Shown here one piece after another: positions 1 through 8,966 of a DNA stretch of 64,000 nucleotides (position 1 is its first letter; the number at the start of each line of letters is the position of its first letter). Source of the DNA: Cytobacillus citreus (GTDB lineage: Bacteria; Bacillota; Bacilli; Bacillales; Cytobacillaceae). The notes under the pieces were generated by a model. It worked only from the letters and a program-made list of their open reading frames with translations, was not told the origin of the DNA and did not search any database. Both the position numbers and the translations under genes were made by a program. The stretch is taken from contig NZ_JAGYPM010000003.1 in NCBI RefSeq assembly GCF_018343665.1, forward strand, positions 213,487 to 277,486. Direction: 5' to 3'.

Positions 1-168
1 TACATGATATAAACCATTGGCATCAAGAATTCTTCTTGCAACCTCTGCTCCTCTCATATGTGAAGAAGATGGTACTTTTGAATATTTTACATAAGAACCT
101 TTTACTCTCATTTGCGCCCAAATTGGCACTATCATAATGATGATAAAATAAATTAGATATCCTCCCAT
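1..168 (-). CDS. YugP-type zinc metallopeptidase, N-terminal part (runs off the window)
   Basis: The minus strand opens with ATG at 168-166 behind a GGAGG ribosome site at 176-180, and 56 codons stay open to the window edge. The visible peptide has an N-terminal membrane segment (about residues 4-18, ending in PIWAQ), then SSSHMRGAEVARRILDANG. From memory this matches the start of the YugP family of membrane-anchored neutral zinc metallopeptidases. The HExxH motif would lie outside the window, so the catalytic class is inferred from the N-terminus only. It is the last gene of the minus-strand series that begins with ypjB/ypjA. Confidence 0.75.
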   Translation of the reverse strand, partial: MGGYLIYFIIIMIVPIWAQMRVKGSYVKYSKVPSSSHMRGAEVARRILDANGLYHV

Positions 169-260
169 TTTTGTACCTCCTTTACTGCGGTCTTTAGAAG
201 GACACCGGAAATGGTGTAAAGCGTTATTTAACTTAATTCTATTTATAATAATGGATATCG

Positions 261-1055
261 TCAATCTTTTTGCCTTTTAGAAATATTTTTTTCAGCTTGT
301 TGAGCCCCTTTGTATTTTCTCCAACCAACATAGGATAATGTAAGAATAATAATACTCCCAGTAGAAATTATTACCCACCATAAAGATGGATCAGCTTCGT
401 CATCAGTCATTTCATCGAATAATAGCTGCAAATCTGCTTCTAATGCCTCAAGCTCCTTTTGTGTCGTTGATTCTTCTAAAACTTGGTTGCGATATTTATC
501 GATGACCTCAATACGCGCATCCAATTTTTGGATTCTCTCAATATCAACATTTATTTTCATACTAGGGTAGATTACATCATACAAAGATAAAAAACTGTTC
601 AAATTTTCATTGAATCGTTCCTTTTCGCCTGCATATGCAGCATCCTTCACTTGATTAAATGCATTCATGATCGGAGATTCCATCTCTGTCCACAACGGCT
701 GATATGGAGACGTAACGGCATCCATAACAAGTCTAAACTTTGTAACACGATTTATTTTCTCTTCATGATTCAATGTTGCGTTTGCTGTTGCTTGAACAGC
801 TTCATCATGTGAGATCGAAACGATCCTCAATTCATCAACAGTGAAGGATCTGCCTTTTCCTGAAACTGTTACAAATTGTTCCGAAAAATAATCAAGCAGC
901 TTTTTAGCATCCTCATATCGATGTAGCTTGACCATTTGTAATGCTTCATTTGATAATTGATCCAATTTATCTACAGGTGAGGTTTCATCTGCATTTACTG
1001 ATATGGGCAATAATAGAAAAAACATTATAATTGTCATAAATAGTCTTGCTTTCAT
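261..1055 (-). CDS. ypjB: YpjB, sporulation membrane protein
   Basis: The 264-residue protein has a signal peptide (about residues 1-22, ending VNA before DET), a long predicted helical extracytoplasmic domain, one transmembrane segment near residues 226-245 (WWVIISTGSIIILTL) and a basic cytoplasmic tail. Length, topology and position beside ypjA and qcr match the YpjB family, known in Bacillus as a sporulation protein of unclear mechanism. The ATG at 1055 follows a GAGGGGGG ribosome site. No catalytic motif is visible, so the exact role is unknown. Confidence 0.88.
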   Translation of the reverse strand: MKARLFMTIIMFFLLLPISVNADETSPVDKLDQLSNEALQMVKLHRYEDAKKLLDYFSEQFVTVSGKGRSFTVDELRIVSISHDEAVQATANATLNHEEKINRVTKFRLVMDAVTSPYQPLWTEMESPIMNAFNQVKDAAYAGEKERFNENLNSFLSLYDVIYPSMKINVDIERIQKLDARIEVIDKYRNQVLEESTTQKELEALEADLQLLFDEMTDDEADPSLWWVIISTGSIIILTLSYVGWRKYKGAQQAEKNISKRQKD

Positions 1056-1143
1056 TCTTGTCCCCCCTCAAATTACTATTAAATATGTATGAGAGAGTGG
1101 ACAAGGTTAGACCAGAAAATAAGACCTTGGATTATCTATTCAT

Positions 1144-1740
1144 CTATATATTCATTTTGAGTGTAAATCTATTTTTTCGTAAACATAAATAGGCAGTAAT
1201 CCCCAGTGAAAATATCGTTAGCCAAAATGTAAAATATCCAATTTGAGGTGTATATAAATCCAAAATCGGATAACGTGGCAGCATGAAAAATACATAGTCG
1301 ATAACATCATTATGTAATGTCCATATTGCTGTTACAACAAAGTGCCAAGTCTTAATACGGTAAAATGGTGCATAAAGCATCCCTTGAATGGCCATTGCTC
1401 CATGCGAAACAATAAGCATTAGTGCTACAATATCTAGTTCTCCTGTAACTTGATAAACTAAAATATTCATAACAACTGCCCAAATACCATACTTGATCAG
1501 AGTAACAATAGCTAATGCTTCGAATAATGGCCAATTTTTACCTAGCAAAAAAGCAATTAATACAAAAACAAAAAACAAACTAGCTGTTGGACTGTCAGGA
1601 ACAAATGGCAAGAAAATAGTCGGGGTATCAACCAGTTGCCATTTGTACCAAATATAGCCATATATCGTACCTGCAATATTCACAATTAATAAAAGCCATA
1701 ATACCGCTCGATTAGCTAATAAAGGATATATCCACTTCAT
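1144..1740 (-). CDS. ypjA: YpjA, DUF1405 integral membrane protein
   Basis: This 198-residue protein is almost wholly hydrophobic, with about six transmembrane segments and short polar loops, and a basic end (LRKNRFTLKM). It matches the DUF1405/YpjA family by length, by the opening YPLLANRAVLWLLLIVN and by its place between qcrC and ypjB. The function is unknown. The ATG at 1740 is preceded by GAGGGC. It is separated from qcrC by a strong terminator at 1815-1847, so it probably forms a unit with ypjB rather than with qcrABC. Confidence 0.85.
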   Translation of the reverse strand: MKWIYPLLANRAVLWLLLIVNIAGTIYGYIWYKWQLVDTPTIFLPFVPDSPTASLFFVFVLIAFLLGKNWPLFEALAIVTLIKYGIWAVVMNILVYQVTGELDIVALMLIVSHGAMAIQGMLYAPFYRIKTWHFVVTAIWTLHNDVIDYVFFMLPRYPILDLYTPQIGYFTFWLTIFSLGITAYLCLRKNRFTLKMNI

Positions 1741-1814
1741 TATTGCCCTCTTCTCTTTAAATATTATTCAACCATTATTTTACCATAGAGCATTCTAGAA
1801 TATCTTATTTCACA

Positions 1815-1847
1815 GAAAAAAGCTGACGCAAAAACGTCAGCTTTTTC
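1815..1847 (-). terminator. Terminator of the qcrABC operon
   Basis: A hairpin with AGCTGACG/CGTCAGCT arms and a short A-rich loop is followed on the minus strand by a T run. It lies about 115 bp after the qcrC stop codon. On both strands the arms are flanked by A/T runs, so it could also act in the other direction. Confidence 0.8.
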
Positions 1848-1885
1848 CATGAATAAGAAGTATAACATTTCTAAAGTTTTGAGAA

Positions 1886-1957
1886 ATGTCTAGCGTAAGC
1901 AGCCACCTAAGAATTACAGAATGTACTATTCTTTGATTTTTCCGAAGGCACTTACGA
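1886..1957. repeat. Fragment of a dispersed intergenic repeat
   Basis: Between the qcr terminator and the qcrC stop, a tract framed by GTCTAGCG at one end and AAGGCACTTACGAC at the other resembles the element at the right end of the window (GTCTAGCTTTAGCGCC ... AAGGCACTTCCGCA). Only the ends agree clearly and the middle differs, so membership in a common family is an inference. Confidence 0.4.
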
Positions 1958-1962
1958 CTTTC

Positions 1963-2736
1963 TTATTTACTTGTTAGACCTGAAATATATTCAGCAAGTT
2001 TTTTAAGCTCTTCATCTGTGCCTTTGAACATACCAGCAGGCATTGAACCTCTACCATTTTTAGCAATCTCAGAAACCTCTTCAGGTGTTAGTCCTGTATC
2101 GACAAGAGCAGGTGAACCTCCGCCACCTGTAAGCTCTGCTCCGTGACAGGATAAACAGTTATTTGCTTCAAGTAGCTTATAACCTTCTGCTTCTGTATCA
2201 ATTTCAACTTCTGCTACAATTTTCCCTTGATTTGCAGCAGCTTCCCAGTCATGAGTAGCAACTGACTGCCAAGTTAAAAATGTAATCCCAGCTATAGCAA
2301 GTAGCATAAATCCTGTAGCTAATGGACGCTTTGAAGGTCTGCGCTCAGGACCACGGTCGATGAACGGCGCTAATAATAATGCTCCAAACGCTAGGCCTGG
2401 AATAATAAAAGCACCTACGGCATTAAATGGACCAGATGCATAAGTATACTTAAGTAATTGATATAAGAATAAGAAATACCAGTCTGGAAGTGGAATATAA
2501 GCTGTATCACTAGGATCAGCTATTTTTTCAAGCGGTGGTTCATGGGCAACTGTTAAACATAAAAATCCAATTAAGAATACAGCACCAACCATCCATTCCT
2601 TCAATAGGAAGTTAGGCCAGAACGCTTCTGTTTTTCCAGGGTATTCCGAATAATCTTTTGGAATATTCGGTTTTCGTTCAGAAGGCGCAGGTACACGAGA
2701 GTCACCTACGAATTTCATACCTTTTCCACGATGCAT
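1963..2736 (-). CDS. qcrC: Menaquinol:cytochrome c reductase, cytochrome b/c subunit
   Basis: This is the fused subunit of the Bacillus bc complex. It has a subunit-IV-like membrane part (about residues 35-150) joined to a C-terminal cytochrome c domain carrying the covalent haem motif CLSCH and the distal methionine region SMPAGMFKG. It passes electrons from the Rieske/b6 core to cytochrome c. The ATG at 2736 (MHRGKGMKF) is chosen because GGAGGGG lies 8 bases upstream and it matches the known start. An upstream TTG at 2760 has no site. It is last in the qcrA-qcrB-qcrC operon, 38 bp after qcrB. Maturation of its haem needs the ResBC system encoded at 57-59 kb. Confidence 0.96.
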   Translation of the reverse strand: MHRGKGMKFVGDSRVPAPSERKPNIPKDYSEYPGKTEAFWPNFLLKEWMVGAVFLIGFLCLTVAHEPPLEKIADPSDTAYIPLPDWYFLFLYQLLKYTYASGPFNAVGAFIIPGLAFGALLLAPFIDRGPERRPSKRPLATGFMLLAIAGITFLTWQSVATHDWEAAANQGKIVAEVEIDTEAEGYKLLEANNCLSCHGAELTGGGGSPALVDTGLTPEEVSEIAKNGRGSMPAGMFKGTDEELKKLAEYISGLTSK

Positions 2737-2774
2737 TGGGCGATTCCCCTCCTTTTTCAATATAATCGTGTTTT

Positions 2775-3449
2775 TTACAATGGTCCGGAAATACCTTGTT
2801 TACGAATCATAACAAAGTGAGCGGCCATTAATCCAAATAAAGCAGCTGGCAAGAAGAATACGTGAATCGCAAAGAAGCGGGTAATCGTTTGTGCTCCGAC
2901 AATATCTGGATCTCCAGCAATTAATGTTTTTAAGTATGTTCCTATTAAAGGAGTAGATTCAATAATTTGCATTGTAACTTTTGTTGCGAACAGTGCTTTC
3001 ATATCCCAAGGTAATAAGTAGCCTGTTAAACCAAGTGCAAGCATAACGAAGAAAATAAGTACTCCAACTACCCAGTTTAATTCACGAGGCTTTTTATACG
3101 CTCCCTGGAAGAAAACGCGTAACGTATGTAGAAACATCATTACGATAACTAAGCTTGCACCCCAGTGATGCATACCGCGGACAATTTGTCCAAATGCAAC
3201 ATGGTTTTGCAAGTAATACACGGATTCCCATGCATTTTTAATATCTGGAACATAATACATAGTTAAAAACATTCCAGATAAGATTTGAATTACAGTAACG
3301 AAGAACGTTAATCCGCCAAAACAGTAAACAAAAGCAGAAAAGTGATGTGCAGGGTTAACATGCTCAGGCACTTCATGATCTGCTATGTCTCGCCATAAAG
3401 GCGTAATATCTAAACGCTCATCTACCCAATCATAAATTTTGTTTAACAA
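2775..3449 (-). CDS. qcrB: Menaquinol:cytochrome c reductase, cytochrome b6 subunit
   Basis: The 224-residue, four-helix cytochrome b6 subunit contains the haem-ligand histidine regions (RGMHHWGASL, FAIHVFFLP, AAHFVM) and Cys43 (FVYCFGG), the residue that holds an extra covalent haem in b6f-like and Bacillus bc complexes. It begins with TTG at 3449, 8 bases after an AGGAGG that overlaps the qcrA stop. No ATG is suitably placed. It is the middle gene of qcrABC in the cytoplasmic membrane. Confidence 0.96.
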   Translation of the reverse strand: MLNKIYDWVDERLDITPLWRDIADHEVPEHVNPAHHFSAFVYCFGGLTFFVTVIQILSGMFLTMYYVPDIKNAWESVYYLQNHVAFGQIVRGMHHWGASLVIVMMFLHTLRVFFQGAYKKPRELNWVVGVLIFFVMLALGLTGYLLPWDMKALFATKVTMQIIESTPLIGTYLKTLIAGDPDIVGAQTITRFFAIHVFFLPAALFGLMAAHFVMIRKQGISGPL

Positions 3450-3452
3450 TGA

Positions 3453-3959
3453 TTACGCCTCCTTTTTTGGCTTGGCTTTTCCTAAATAAAGAAATCCGTC
3501 TTTTTCTTTGTAAGGATATACATCTAGCGGTGCAACCGGTGGAGTTCCAGGAACATTCGTACCATCTTTCGTATAAAGTCCACCATGACAAGGACAATAG
3601 AACTTATCTGGATTTGCCTTATCAGTATTCCAGTCTACTACACAGCCTAAATGCTTACATACAGGCGATAATGCGACAATTTCCCCTTTGTCATCTAAGT
3701 ATACCCATGCAGTACCAGTTACTTCTGATGTGTACCAAGCATCCTGCTGTTCAAATTTAAAGTCAACCCTAGTTGGAACTTCAGTAATTTCAGAAACTTT
3801 TTGTGGAGTTGGAATGAAATCACTTTCAGCTTTAGCTTGCAAAACTGGATCAACAGCAAAACGAACCATAGGCATTAACATACCTGCAGCCATGAAACCG
3901 CCTACACCAGTTAGAGTATAGCTAAGGAATTGACGTCTAGATACTTGATTTTTGCTCAT
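3453..3959 (-). CDS. qcrA: Rieske iron-sulfur subunit of the bc complex
   Basis: The protein begins MSKNQVSRRQFLSYT, a twin-arginine-like signal followed by a membrane anchor. It carries the Rieske [2Fe-2S] boxes CKHLGC and CPCHGG. It accepts electrons from menaquinol in the bc complex. The ATG at 3959 follows a GAGGGGGG site at 7-base spacing. The in-frame extension upstream to 4010 lacks a site and is not used. It is the first gene of qcrABC, and only a few bases separate its stop from the qcrB start codon. Confidence 0.96.
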   Translation of the reverse strand: MSKNQVSRRQFLSYTLTGVGGFMAAGMLMPMVRFAVDPVLQAKAESDFIPTPQKVSEITEVPTRVDFKFEQQDAWYTSEVTGTAWVYLDDKGEIVALSPVCKHLGCVVDWNTDKANPDKFYCPCHGGLYTKDGTNVPGTPPVAPLDVYPYKEKDGFLYLGKAKPKKEA

Positions 3960-4108
3960 ACATTTCCCCCCTCTATTATGAAGTAAAGTCCAACGGACAT
4001 AATTCAACACAATATAAAACTAGGACATAACCATGATATATCAATCTGTAATGAAGGTCAATATAATCCTAAGGTAAAACATGTCAACTATGTGTCCTAT
4101 AGAGTGTT

Positions 4109-4573
4109 TTAGTCGGCTGATTGCCATTTTTGAAGAAACAAATTCATTAATTGCTTCACTTGATCCTCTAAAAGCGAATTTCGATTCTTCTCATCCATAT
4201 GTACTAATGGAAGTGAAGGCATCCAAATTAGCTCGCCTTCTAACTGATTTTCAACAGCCTTCCAATTACTATCAGAAGTTAAGAAAAGAACATGTTTAAA
4301 GCCATTTTCAAGTAACTCTCTCTCCCAAACTTTTAAATCCCCTAGAAGCTTGTCTATAGACTCTGTTTTTATGTAAGAATAGCCAGGTAGCAAGAGAAGT
4401 CTTCCTCTAAATTGTCTTTCAAGCTGCATACTTAGTAATGAGATAAACTCAGTCATTGATGCTGCTTGTTTTGTATCTTTACTGATAGCAACAGGCAGCA
4501 ATGGCAAAACAGCAGTATCAACATATTCCTTTGATTGCAGGAACATATCAATGTCTTGGGGGTTCCACTTCAT
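4109..4573 (-). CDS. ypiF: YpiF, DUF2487 family protein
   Basis: This soluble protein of about 154 residues matches YpiF by its start (MKWNPQDIDMFLQSKEYVDTA) and by its position just upstream of qcrA. Its function is unknown. The ATG at 4573 has GGAG 8 bases upstream. The GTG three codons earlier overlaps that site and is unlikely. The gap of about 150 bp to qcrA contains no convincing terminator, so it may share a promoter with qcrABC, as reported for B. subtilis. Confidence 0.85.
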   Translation of the reverse strand: MKWNPQDIDMFLQSKEYVDTAVLPLLPVAISKDTKQAASMTEFISLLSMQLERQFRGRLLLLPGYSYIKTESIDKLLGDLKVWERELLENGFKHVLFLTSDSNWKAVENQLEGELIWMPSLPLVHMDEKNRNSLLEDQVKQLMNLFLQKWQSAD

Positions 4574-4637
4574 CCACTTCACTCCATTACTTAATTTATC
4601 CTTTTCATCATATCACTATTATTGAACTGCTACAAAA

Positions 4638-4664
4638 AAATAAAAAGCCTGCTAAATAGCAAGC
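4638..4664 (-). terminator. Terminator after ypiB
   Basis: On the minus strand, GCTTGCTA and TAGCAGGC form an 8-bp stem with one wobble pair and a tiny loop, followed by TTTTT. It sits directly behind the ypiB stop and separates ypiB from ypiF-qcrABC. Confidence 0.65.
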
Positions 4665-4670
4665 GAAAAA

Positions 4671-5213
4671 TTAATACTTTAGTTTTTTTAGTTCTTCTGA
4701 TAAACGCAGGAAGCTATTTTCATCATGTTTATCAAGCGCTTCATCAATTTTCTTTAAAAGACTTTCTTTTTGAAATTTCTTTATACTGTCATTTAGGAAT
4801 CTTTCGGCAACAATTTTATCCTTTTCACTAATTTCAATACGATTCGGCATAAATGGATTTTCTTCTAGAACTGCAGCATATTGATGAGCTTTATTCGATG
4901 CATGGAAATTTAGTTGAATAAAAATATCCTCTTCACGGTTCAGACGAATATCATGAAAAGATTTTTCAGCATCAGTCGTCATAACATTTTCCTTATAGAA
5001 GCGAAATGGCACTTCTTCTACACAATGGGTTGACATAATTAATCCCTTAGGGCAATACTGAGCTTGTTCTACAAAATGAACTTTTTCCATTAGCTGGTCA
5101 TGGCTCATCAAATAATTCAATATCCAGACGCATTCACGCCTTTTTAATTGATAATGATTGAGAAACCAGCGAATAAAATCCTTTTTCTCGTTGACAGATA
5201 CAGGGGCTGACAT
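4671..5213 (-). CDS. ypiB: YpiB, UPF0302 family protein with C-terminal IDEAL domain
   Basis: The 180-residue protein has an N-terminal UPF0302 domain ([26 protein letters not shown]) and ends with the short helical motif [21 protein letters not shown], a clear IDEAL domain. The family is conserved in Bacillales, and its molecular role is unsettled. The start at 5213 ([11 protein letters not shown]) is set by GAGGAGGG at good spacing. The open frame continues upstream to 5297, but that part looks unlike the family and has no site. It lies downstream of ypiA and ends at its own terminator. Confidence 0.88.
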   Translation of the reverse strand: MSAPVSVNEKKDFIRWFLNHYQLKRRECVWILNYLMSHDQLMEKVHFVEQAQYCPKGLIMSTHCVEEVPFRFYKENVMTTDAEKSFHDIRLNREEDIFIQLNFHASNKAHQYAAVLEENPFMPNRIEISEKDKIVAERFLNDSIKKFQKESLLKKIDEALDKHDENSFLRLSEELKKLKY

Positions 5214-5344
5214 GTTCGATTCCCTCCTCTGCTTTTTAGAGGATAGAGATTTGAAGCAAGAATTGAAGAAAACAGTCAATGAGCCGATTCCTTTCATTTA
5301 CTCCTATATTCTCTATCCCAATTTTTTAAATTAGTATTAGTTGA

Positions 5345-6601
5345 TTACTCTAAAAGCCTTTGTAGTATATCTTGATATTCTATGCTGTCTGGCTCCATAA
5401 TAACTAGCTTACTAAAAATTTCGGCAGCCTCACTCATTTTTCCTTCCTCAATTAAAAAATTCCCGTAATCCGAAAGAAAATCTGAATGCTCTTTAAAGTA
5501 AGTATATGCGATTGTGTATTTGTTTAATGCTAATGAATATTCCTCTAAATGTTGATAGGCAATGGCAGCATCCCATAGAAGCCGAGGCTCTTCTTCTTCA
5601 AAGTCATTAAATAAATCTGTTATTTCTAAAACATCTTCATATCTTTCCTGATGAAGGAATAATTTAGTCAAGGTGGAAGCAGCTTCTGTATACTCTGGAT
5701 CAAGGGCCAAAGCCTCTCTAAAAAGCACCTCTGCATCCGCTTCCTTATTAAGCTTTAGTGCAAGTTTCCCGCCATGAAAAAAAAGTTCTTTATTAAAATT
5801 ATCGTACTCAATTCCTGTTTTTATGGCATTGAAGCTATTTTGCAGCTCTTCCTCACGCTCATATGCCTTTGAAAGATATAAGTATAAGGAATGGTATTCC
5901 GGATCAAGCTCTTTGAGTTCATTAAATTTTTCGATAGCAGTCCGATTAAAGCCAGCTTGTAAGGCTGTGAATCCAAAACTAAAAAGGGTATTAATTTCAA
6001 TTTTTTCATTCAAAGCTTTTTCATAATAGGGTAAAGCTTTCTCAAATGCGCCACCAACACTAAGAACTTCCGCCATTCTTTGATTGACATTTACTCCAGC
6101 TATCACATCGTCCGTCATAAGAACTTTTTCGTAAGCCTTTGTTGCCTCTAAGAATTTTCCTTGTTCAGCGTATAACTCCCCTAAAGCAAAATCAATTATA
6201 ACTTCATTTTGTAAAATAGATTTTGCTCTCATTAGCTTTTGCTCGCTTACTTCATATAGGCCTTCCATTTGATAGAGATCAGCTAGCAATAATAAGGATT
6301 GAGGATAGCTTGGATCTTCTTCATTTAATCGTTCTAACACAAGTATTGCTTCATCCTCTTGACCAAGGTCAATATGGGCCTCTGCTAAGAGGACAAGTAA
6401 CTCTCCCTCTTCAGGATAGGACTCAAGCAATCTTTCGAATAATGCCTTTGCTTCCTCAATAAAACCAAGCTGAAATAATTCCTCTCCAAGAACAAATCTC
6501 TCTTCATGGGAACCGTTTGTAAGTATTTTTCGATAGCTTCTTAACGCTTCTTCATGATTACCGTTCTCTAAAAGCGTTATGATTTGATTTATTTTATCCA
6601 T
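5345..6601 (-). CDS. ypiA: YpiA, tetratricopeptide repeat protein
   Basis: The 418-residue soluble protein is built from about ten TPR-like helix pairs. It is rich in the pattern of A at position 8, Y/F at 17 and P at 32 (for example SYPEEGELLVLLAEAHIDLG and EYTEAASTLTKLFLHQERYE). TPR proteins act as protein-protein scaffolds, and no partner can be read from the sequence. The ATG at 6601 (MDKINQII) has AAAGGA 8 bases upstream. It lies just downstream of the amidohydrolase-like gene and upstream of ypiB, as in related genomes. Confidence 0.85.
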   Translation of the reverse strand: MDKINQIITLLENGNHEEALRSYRKILTNGSHEERFVLGEELFQLGFIEEAKALFERLLESYPEEGELLVLLAEAHIDLGQEDEAILVLERLNEEDPSYPQSLLLLADLYQMEGLYEVSEQKLMRAKSILQNEVIIDFALGELYAEQGKFLEATKAYEKVLMTDDVIAGVNVNQRMAEVLSVGGAFEKALPYYEKALNEKIEINTLFSFGFTALQAGFNRTAIEKFNELKELDPEYHSLYLYLSKAYEREEELQNSFNAIKTGIEYDNFNKELFFHGGKLALKLNKEADAEVLFREALALDPEYTEAASTLTKLFLHQERYEDVLEITDLFNDFEEEEPRLLWDAAIAYQHLEEYSLALNKYTIAYTYFKEHSDFLSDYGNFLIEEGKMSEAAEIFSKLVIMEPDSIEYQDILQRLLE

Positions 6602-6620
6602 TCTCATTATCCTTTCAAGG

Positions 6621-7526
6621 TTAAACATCAATTTTATAGAAAGATGGTGTATTTATTTTAACATGTTCTCCGAATCCTGGGCGAAAAATAACTTCATCCT
6701 TCACTCTAATGACTTCACCCTTATGAACAGTAATAACCAGCTTATTTCTATGATTATGAAACAATTCCTCTTCATCAATTTTTCTGATTTCGTTACTTTT
6801 TAAGTATAGATTATAAGACAATTCACAGCCTTGATGAATACTTGATTTAAGTGGAAATATTCCAATTTGAGATCGTACAGGATATGAAATGGGCTGATTT
6901 TCTACTAACTCATCAGGAACGCAAGGAATTTTTTCTTCCTCCATTATTCTTTTCCATTCCACTTTTGCTTGTTTGTTCTCCTTTTCCTTATTATTAATAA
7001 ACATTGGTATAAGTGGACTATTATAAGGAAACATGGCCTCTCTTATCCAACCCCAGGGAATTTCATATAGCTCGTCCACACATTGAATATCAACGAACAC
7101 TGCAGGTACTTTTTCACGTTTGCACCTTCTCATGAAAGATTGTGTTATTAATCGTATTGGACATCTAACACCTATAATATAATCGACTGGACAATTTAAT
7201 AATCTGATCTTCAATTTCTTAATTTCTACATGTACTTCATACTCATGTTTTACGGTAGCCATTGTTAAAAAAGCTGTGCTGCCTTTAAGAATATATTCCT
7301 GAATATAGTATTTTTTTATTTCTTGAAATGAGAGATCACCCGGAATCTCTTTAGTGAATAGGATTGGTGAGGGCGTCATAATATAGGGGTCAGCATCCAT
7401 TCTCATGTGCCTATACTTTTTAAAAATAGGTTTGATGGATGATATTTTCCCATTTTCAATTAACAGAGAGGACTTAGTTAATTTTTGATCTTTCAAAATA
7501 TTGGCATTTTCAATTATATAAGTCAT
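6621..7526 (-). CDS. Amidohydrolase-like protein of unknown function, catalytic motif absent
   Basis: The 301-residue protein opens with a beta-rich stretch (YIIENANILKDQKLTKSSLLIENGKISSIKP) typical of the N-terminal composite domain of amidohydrolases such as adenine deaminase and dihydroorotase. The HxH metal motif that should follow is missing: the corresponding region reads MTPSPILFTKEIPGDLS. The C-terminus (LVITVHKGEVIRVKDEVIFRPGFGEHVKI) again looks like a composite beta domain. It is therefore probably a non-catalytic or divergent member. The ATG at 7526 follows AAGGGTGG. It sits between aroA and ypiA, and I do not recall a B. subtilis counterpart at this site. The family call is tentative. 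Confidence 0.6.
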   Translation of the reverse strand: MTYIIENANILKDQKLTKSSLLIENGKISSIKPIFKKYRHMRMDADPYIMTPSPILFTKEIPGDLSFQEIKKYYIQEYILKGSTAFLTMATVKHEYEVHVEIKKLKIRLLNCPVDYIIGVRCPIRLITQSFMRRCKREKVPAVFVDIQCVDELYEIPWGWIREAMFPYNSPLIPMFINNKEKENKQAKVEWKRIMEEEKIPCVPDELVENQPISYPVRSQIGIFPLKSSIHQGCELSYNLYLKSNEIRKIDEEELFHNHRNKLVITVHKGEVIRVKDEVIFRPGFGEHVKINTPSFYKIDV

Positions 7527-7611
7527 AATACCACCCTTTTAACGGTCTTATGACAAGCTATGTATATCTTTTTGAATTTATGATTATTTATTAATCACTA
7601 AAATTGAATAA

Positions 7612-7628
7612 GGGCTGCAGTACAGCCC
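7612..7628 (-). terminator. Possible weak terminator after aroA
   Basis: A 6-bp GGGCTG/CAGCCC hairpin lies just behind the aroA stop. The tract after it on the minus strand (CTTATTCAATTTT) is only moderately T-rich, so termination may be partial. Confidence 0.4.
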
Positions 7629-7636
7629 CCAAAAGA

Positions 7637-8923
7637 TTATTGTAGAGATTTTAAATGATCGAAAAATGAAGGATAGGATATATATATTGATTCTTCATTT
7701 TCAAGGAAAACTTCATTCTTACAGATAGCTGCAGCAACAGAAAGCATCATTCCAATTCGATGATCTCCATGGCTTGATACTGTTCCGCCTGTTAAGTTTG
7801 ACTTTCCTTTTATGATCATACCATCATCTGTCGCAACAATTTTCGCTCCAAGCTTTGCTAGCTCATAGACAACAGTATCAATTCGATTCGTTTCCTTTAC
7901 CTTTAGTTCATGCGCGTCTTTAATTACAGTTTCGCCCTCTGCTTGTGTTGCTAAAAGAGCTATCACAGGGATCTCATCAATTAATCTAGGGATCATATCC
8001 CCTTCAATAGTAATTCCATTAAGAATAGAAGATTTTATTAAAATATCACCGCAAGGTTCAAAAGTATCGTCTTCATATGGGATGATTGTAATATCTGCAC
8101 CCATTTCTTTCATCACATCAATAATACCCGTTCTTGTTGGATTTAAACCAACATTTTTTAACGTGATTTCACTGTTAGGTACTATAGCACCTGCAACAAG
8201 GAAGAAAGCAGCAGATGATATATCTCCCGGAACATGTATGTATGTCCCAGAAAGCCGCTGACCTCCTTTTAAACGGACTGTACGTCCATCAATTTCAATT
8301 TCACCGCCAAACTTTTTGATCATTCTTTCAGTGTGATCTCTTGTTTTTACAGGTTCAAAGACTTTCGTTATTCCTTGTGCCTGTAATCCCGCAAATAGCA
8401 AAGAAGATTTGACTTGAGCACTTGCTACTGGCAGCTCATAATCTATCTCTTTCACATTCCCGCCTTTTATCGACAAAGGAGTAAATTCGCCGTTTTTTCT
8501 GCCTTGGATAACAGCACCCATTAACCGCAATGGCTTGGTTACTCTTGTCATTGGTCGTTTGCCAATCGATTCATCCCCTGCCAAAACTGAATGGAAGGGA
8601 CGTCCAGCAAGTATTCCTAAAAGTAAACGAATCGTTGTTCCTGAATTTCCAACATCTAATATTTCTGAAGGCTCTTCTAGCCCATAAAACCCTTTGCCAT
8701 TAATAATCACTTTATCTTCTTTCTGTTGAATGGATACACCTAATTTTTTAAAGCATGAGATAGTGCTTAAACAATCCTCGCCCAATAAAAAATTAGTTAC
8801 CGTCGTCTCACCCTCTGCTATTGCCCCAAACATTATGGATCGATGAGATATTGATTTATCACCAGGTATGGCTAATATCCCCTTCAACGAAGGAATCTTC
8901 GTTTGTAGTTTTATTGGCTTCAT
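7637..8923 (-). CDS. aroA: 3-phosphoshikimate 1-carboxyvinyltransferase (EPSP synthase)
   Basis: The enzyme transfers the enolpyruvyl group of PEP to shikimate-3-phosphate, the sixth step of the shikimate pathway (the gene is called aroE in B. subtilis). All landmark motifs are present: GDKSISHRS near residue 21, [31 protein letters not shown] and [12 protein letters not shown]. At 428 residues it has the usual length. The ATG at 8923 follows GGAAGGAGG. It is downstream of tyrA, in the order hisC-tyrA-aroA found in other Bacillaceae. Confidence 0.97.
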   Translation of the reverse strand: MKPIKLQTKIPSLKGILAIPGDKSISHRSIMFGAIAEGETTVTNFLLGEDCLSTISCFKKLGVSIQQKEDKVIINGKGFYGLEEPSEILDVGNSGTTIRLLLGILAGRPFHSVLAGDESIGKRPMTRVTKPLRLMGAVIQGRKNGEFTPLSIKGGNVKEIDYELPVASAQVKSSLLFAGLQAQGITKVFEPVKTRDHTERMIKKFGGEIEIDGRTVRLKGGQRLSGTYIHVPGDISSAAFFLVAGAIVPNSEITLKNVGLNPTRTGIIDVMKEMGADITIIPYEDDTFEPCGDILIKSSILNGITIEGDMIPRLIDEIPVIALLATQAEGETVIKDAHELKVKETNRIDTVVYELAKLGAKIVATDDGMIIKGKSNLTGGTVSSHGDHRIGMMLSVAAAICKNEVFLENEESIYISYPSFFDHLKSLQ

Positions 8924-8966
8924 GAAAATCCTCCTTCCTAATATCTATAAAAACCTAGTAGTTTTC

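Noticed and set aside
3449..3921. Plus-strand frames opposite qcrA
   Set aside because: They are antisense to a clear Rieske gene and have no initiation signals.
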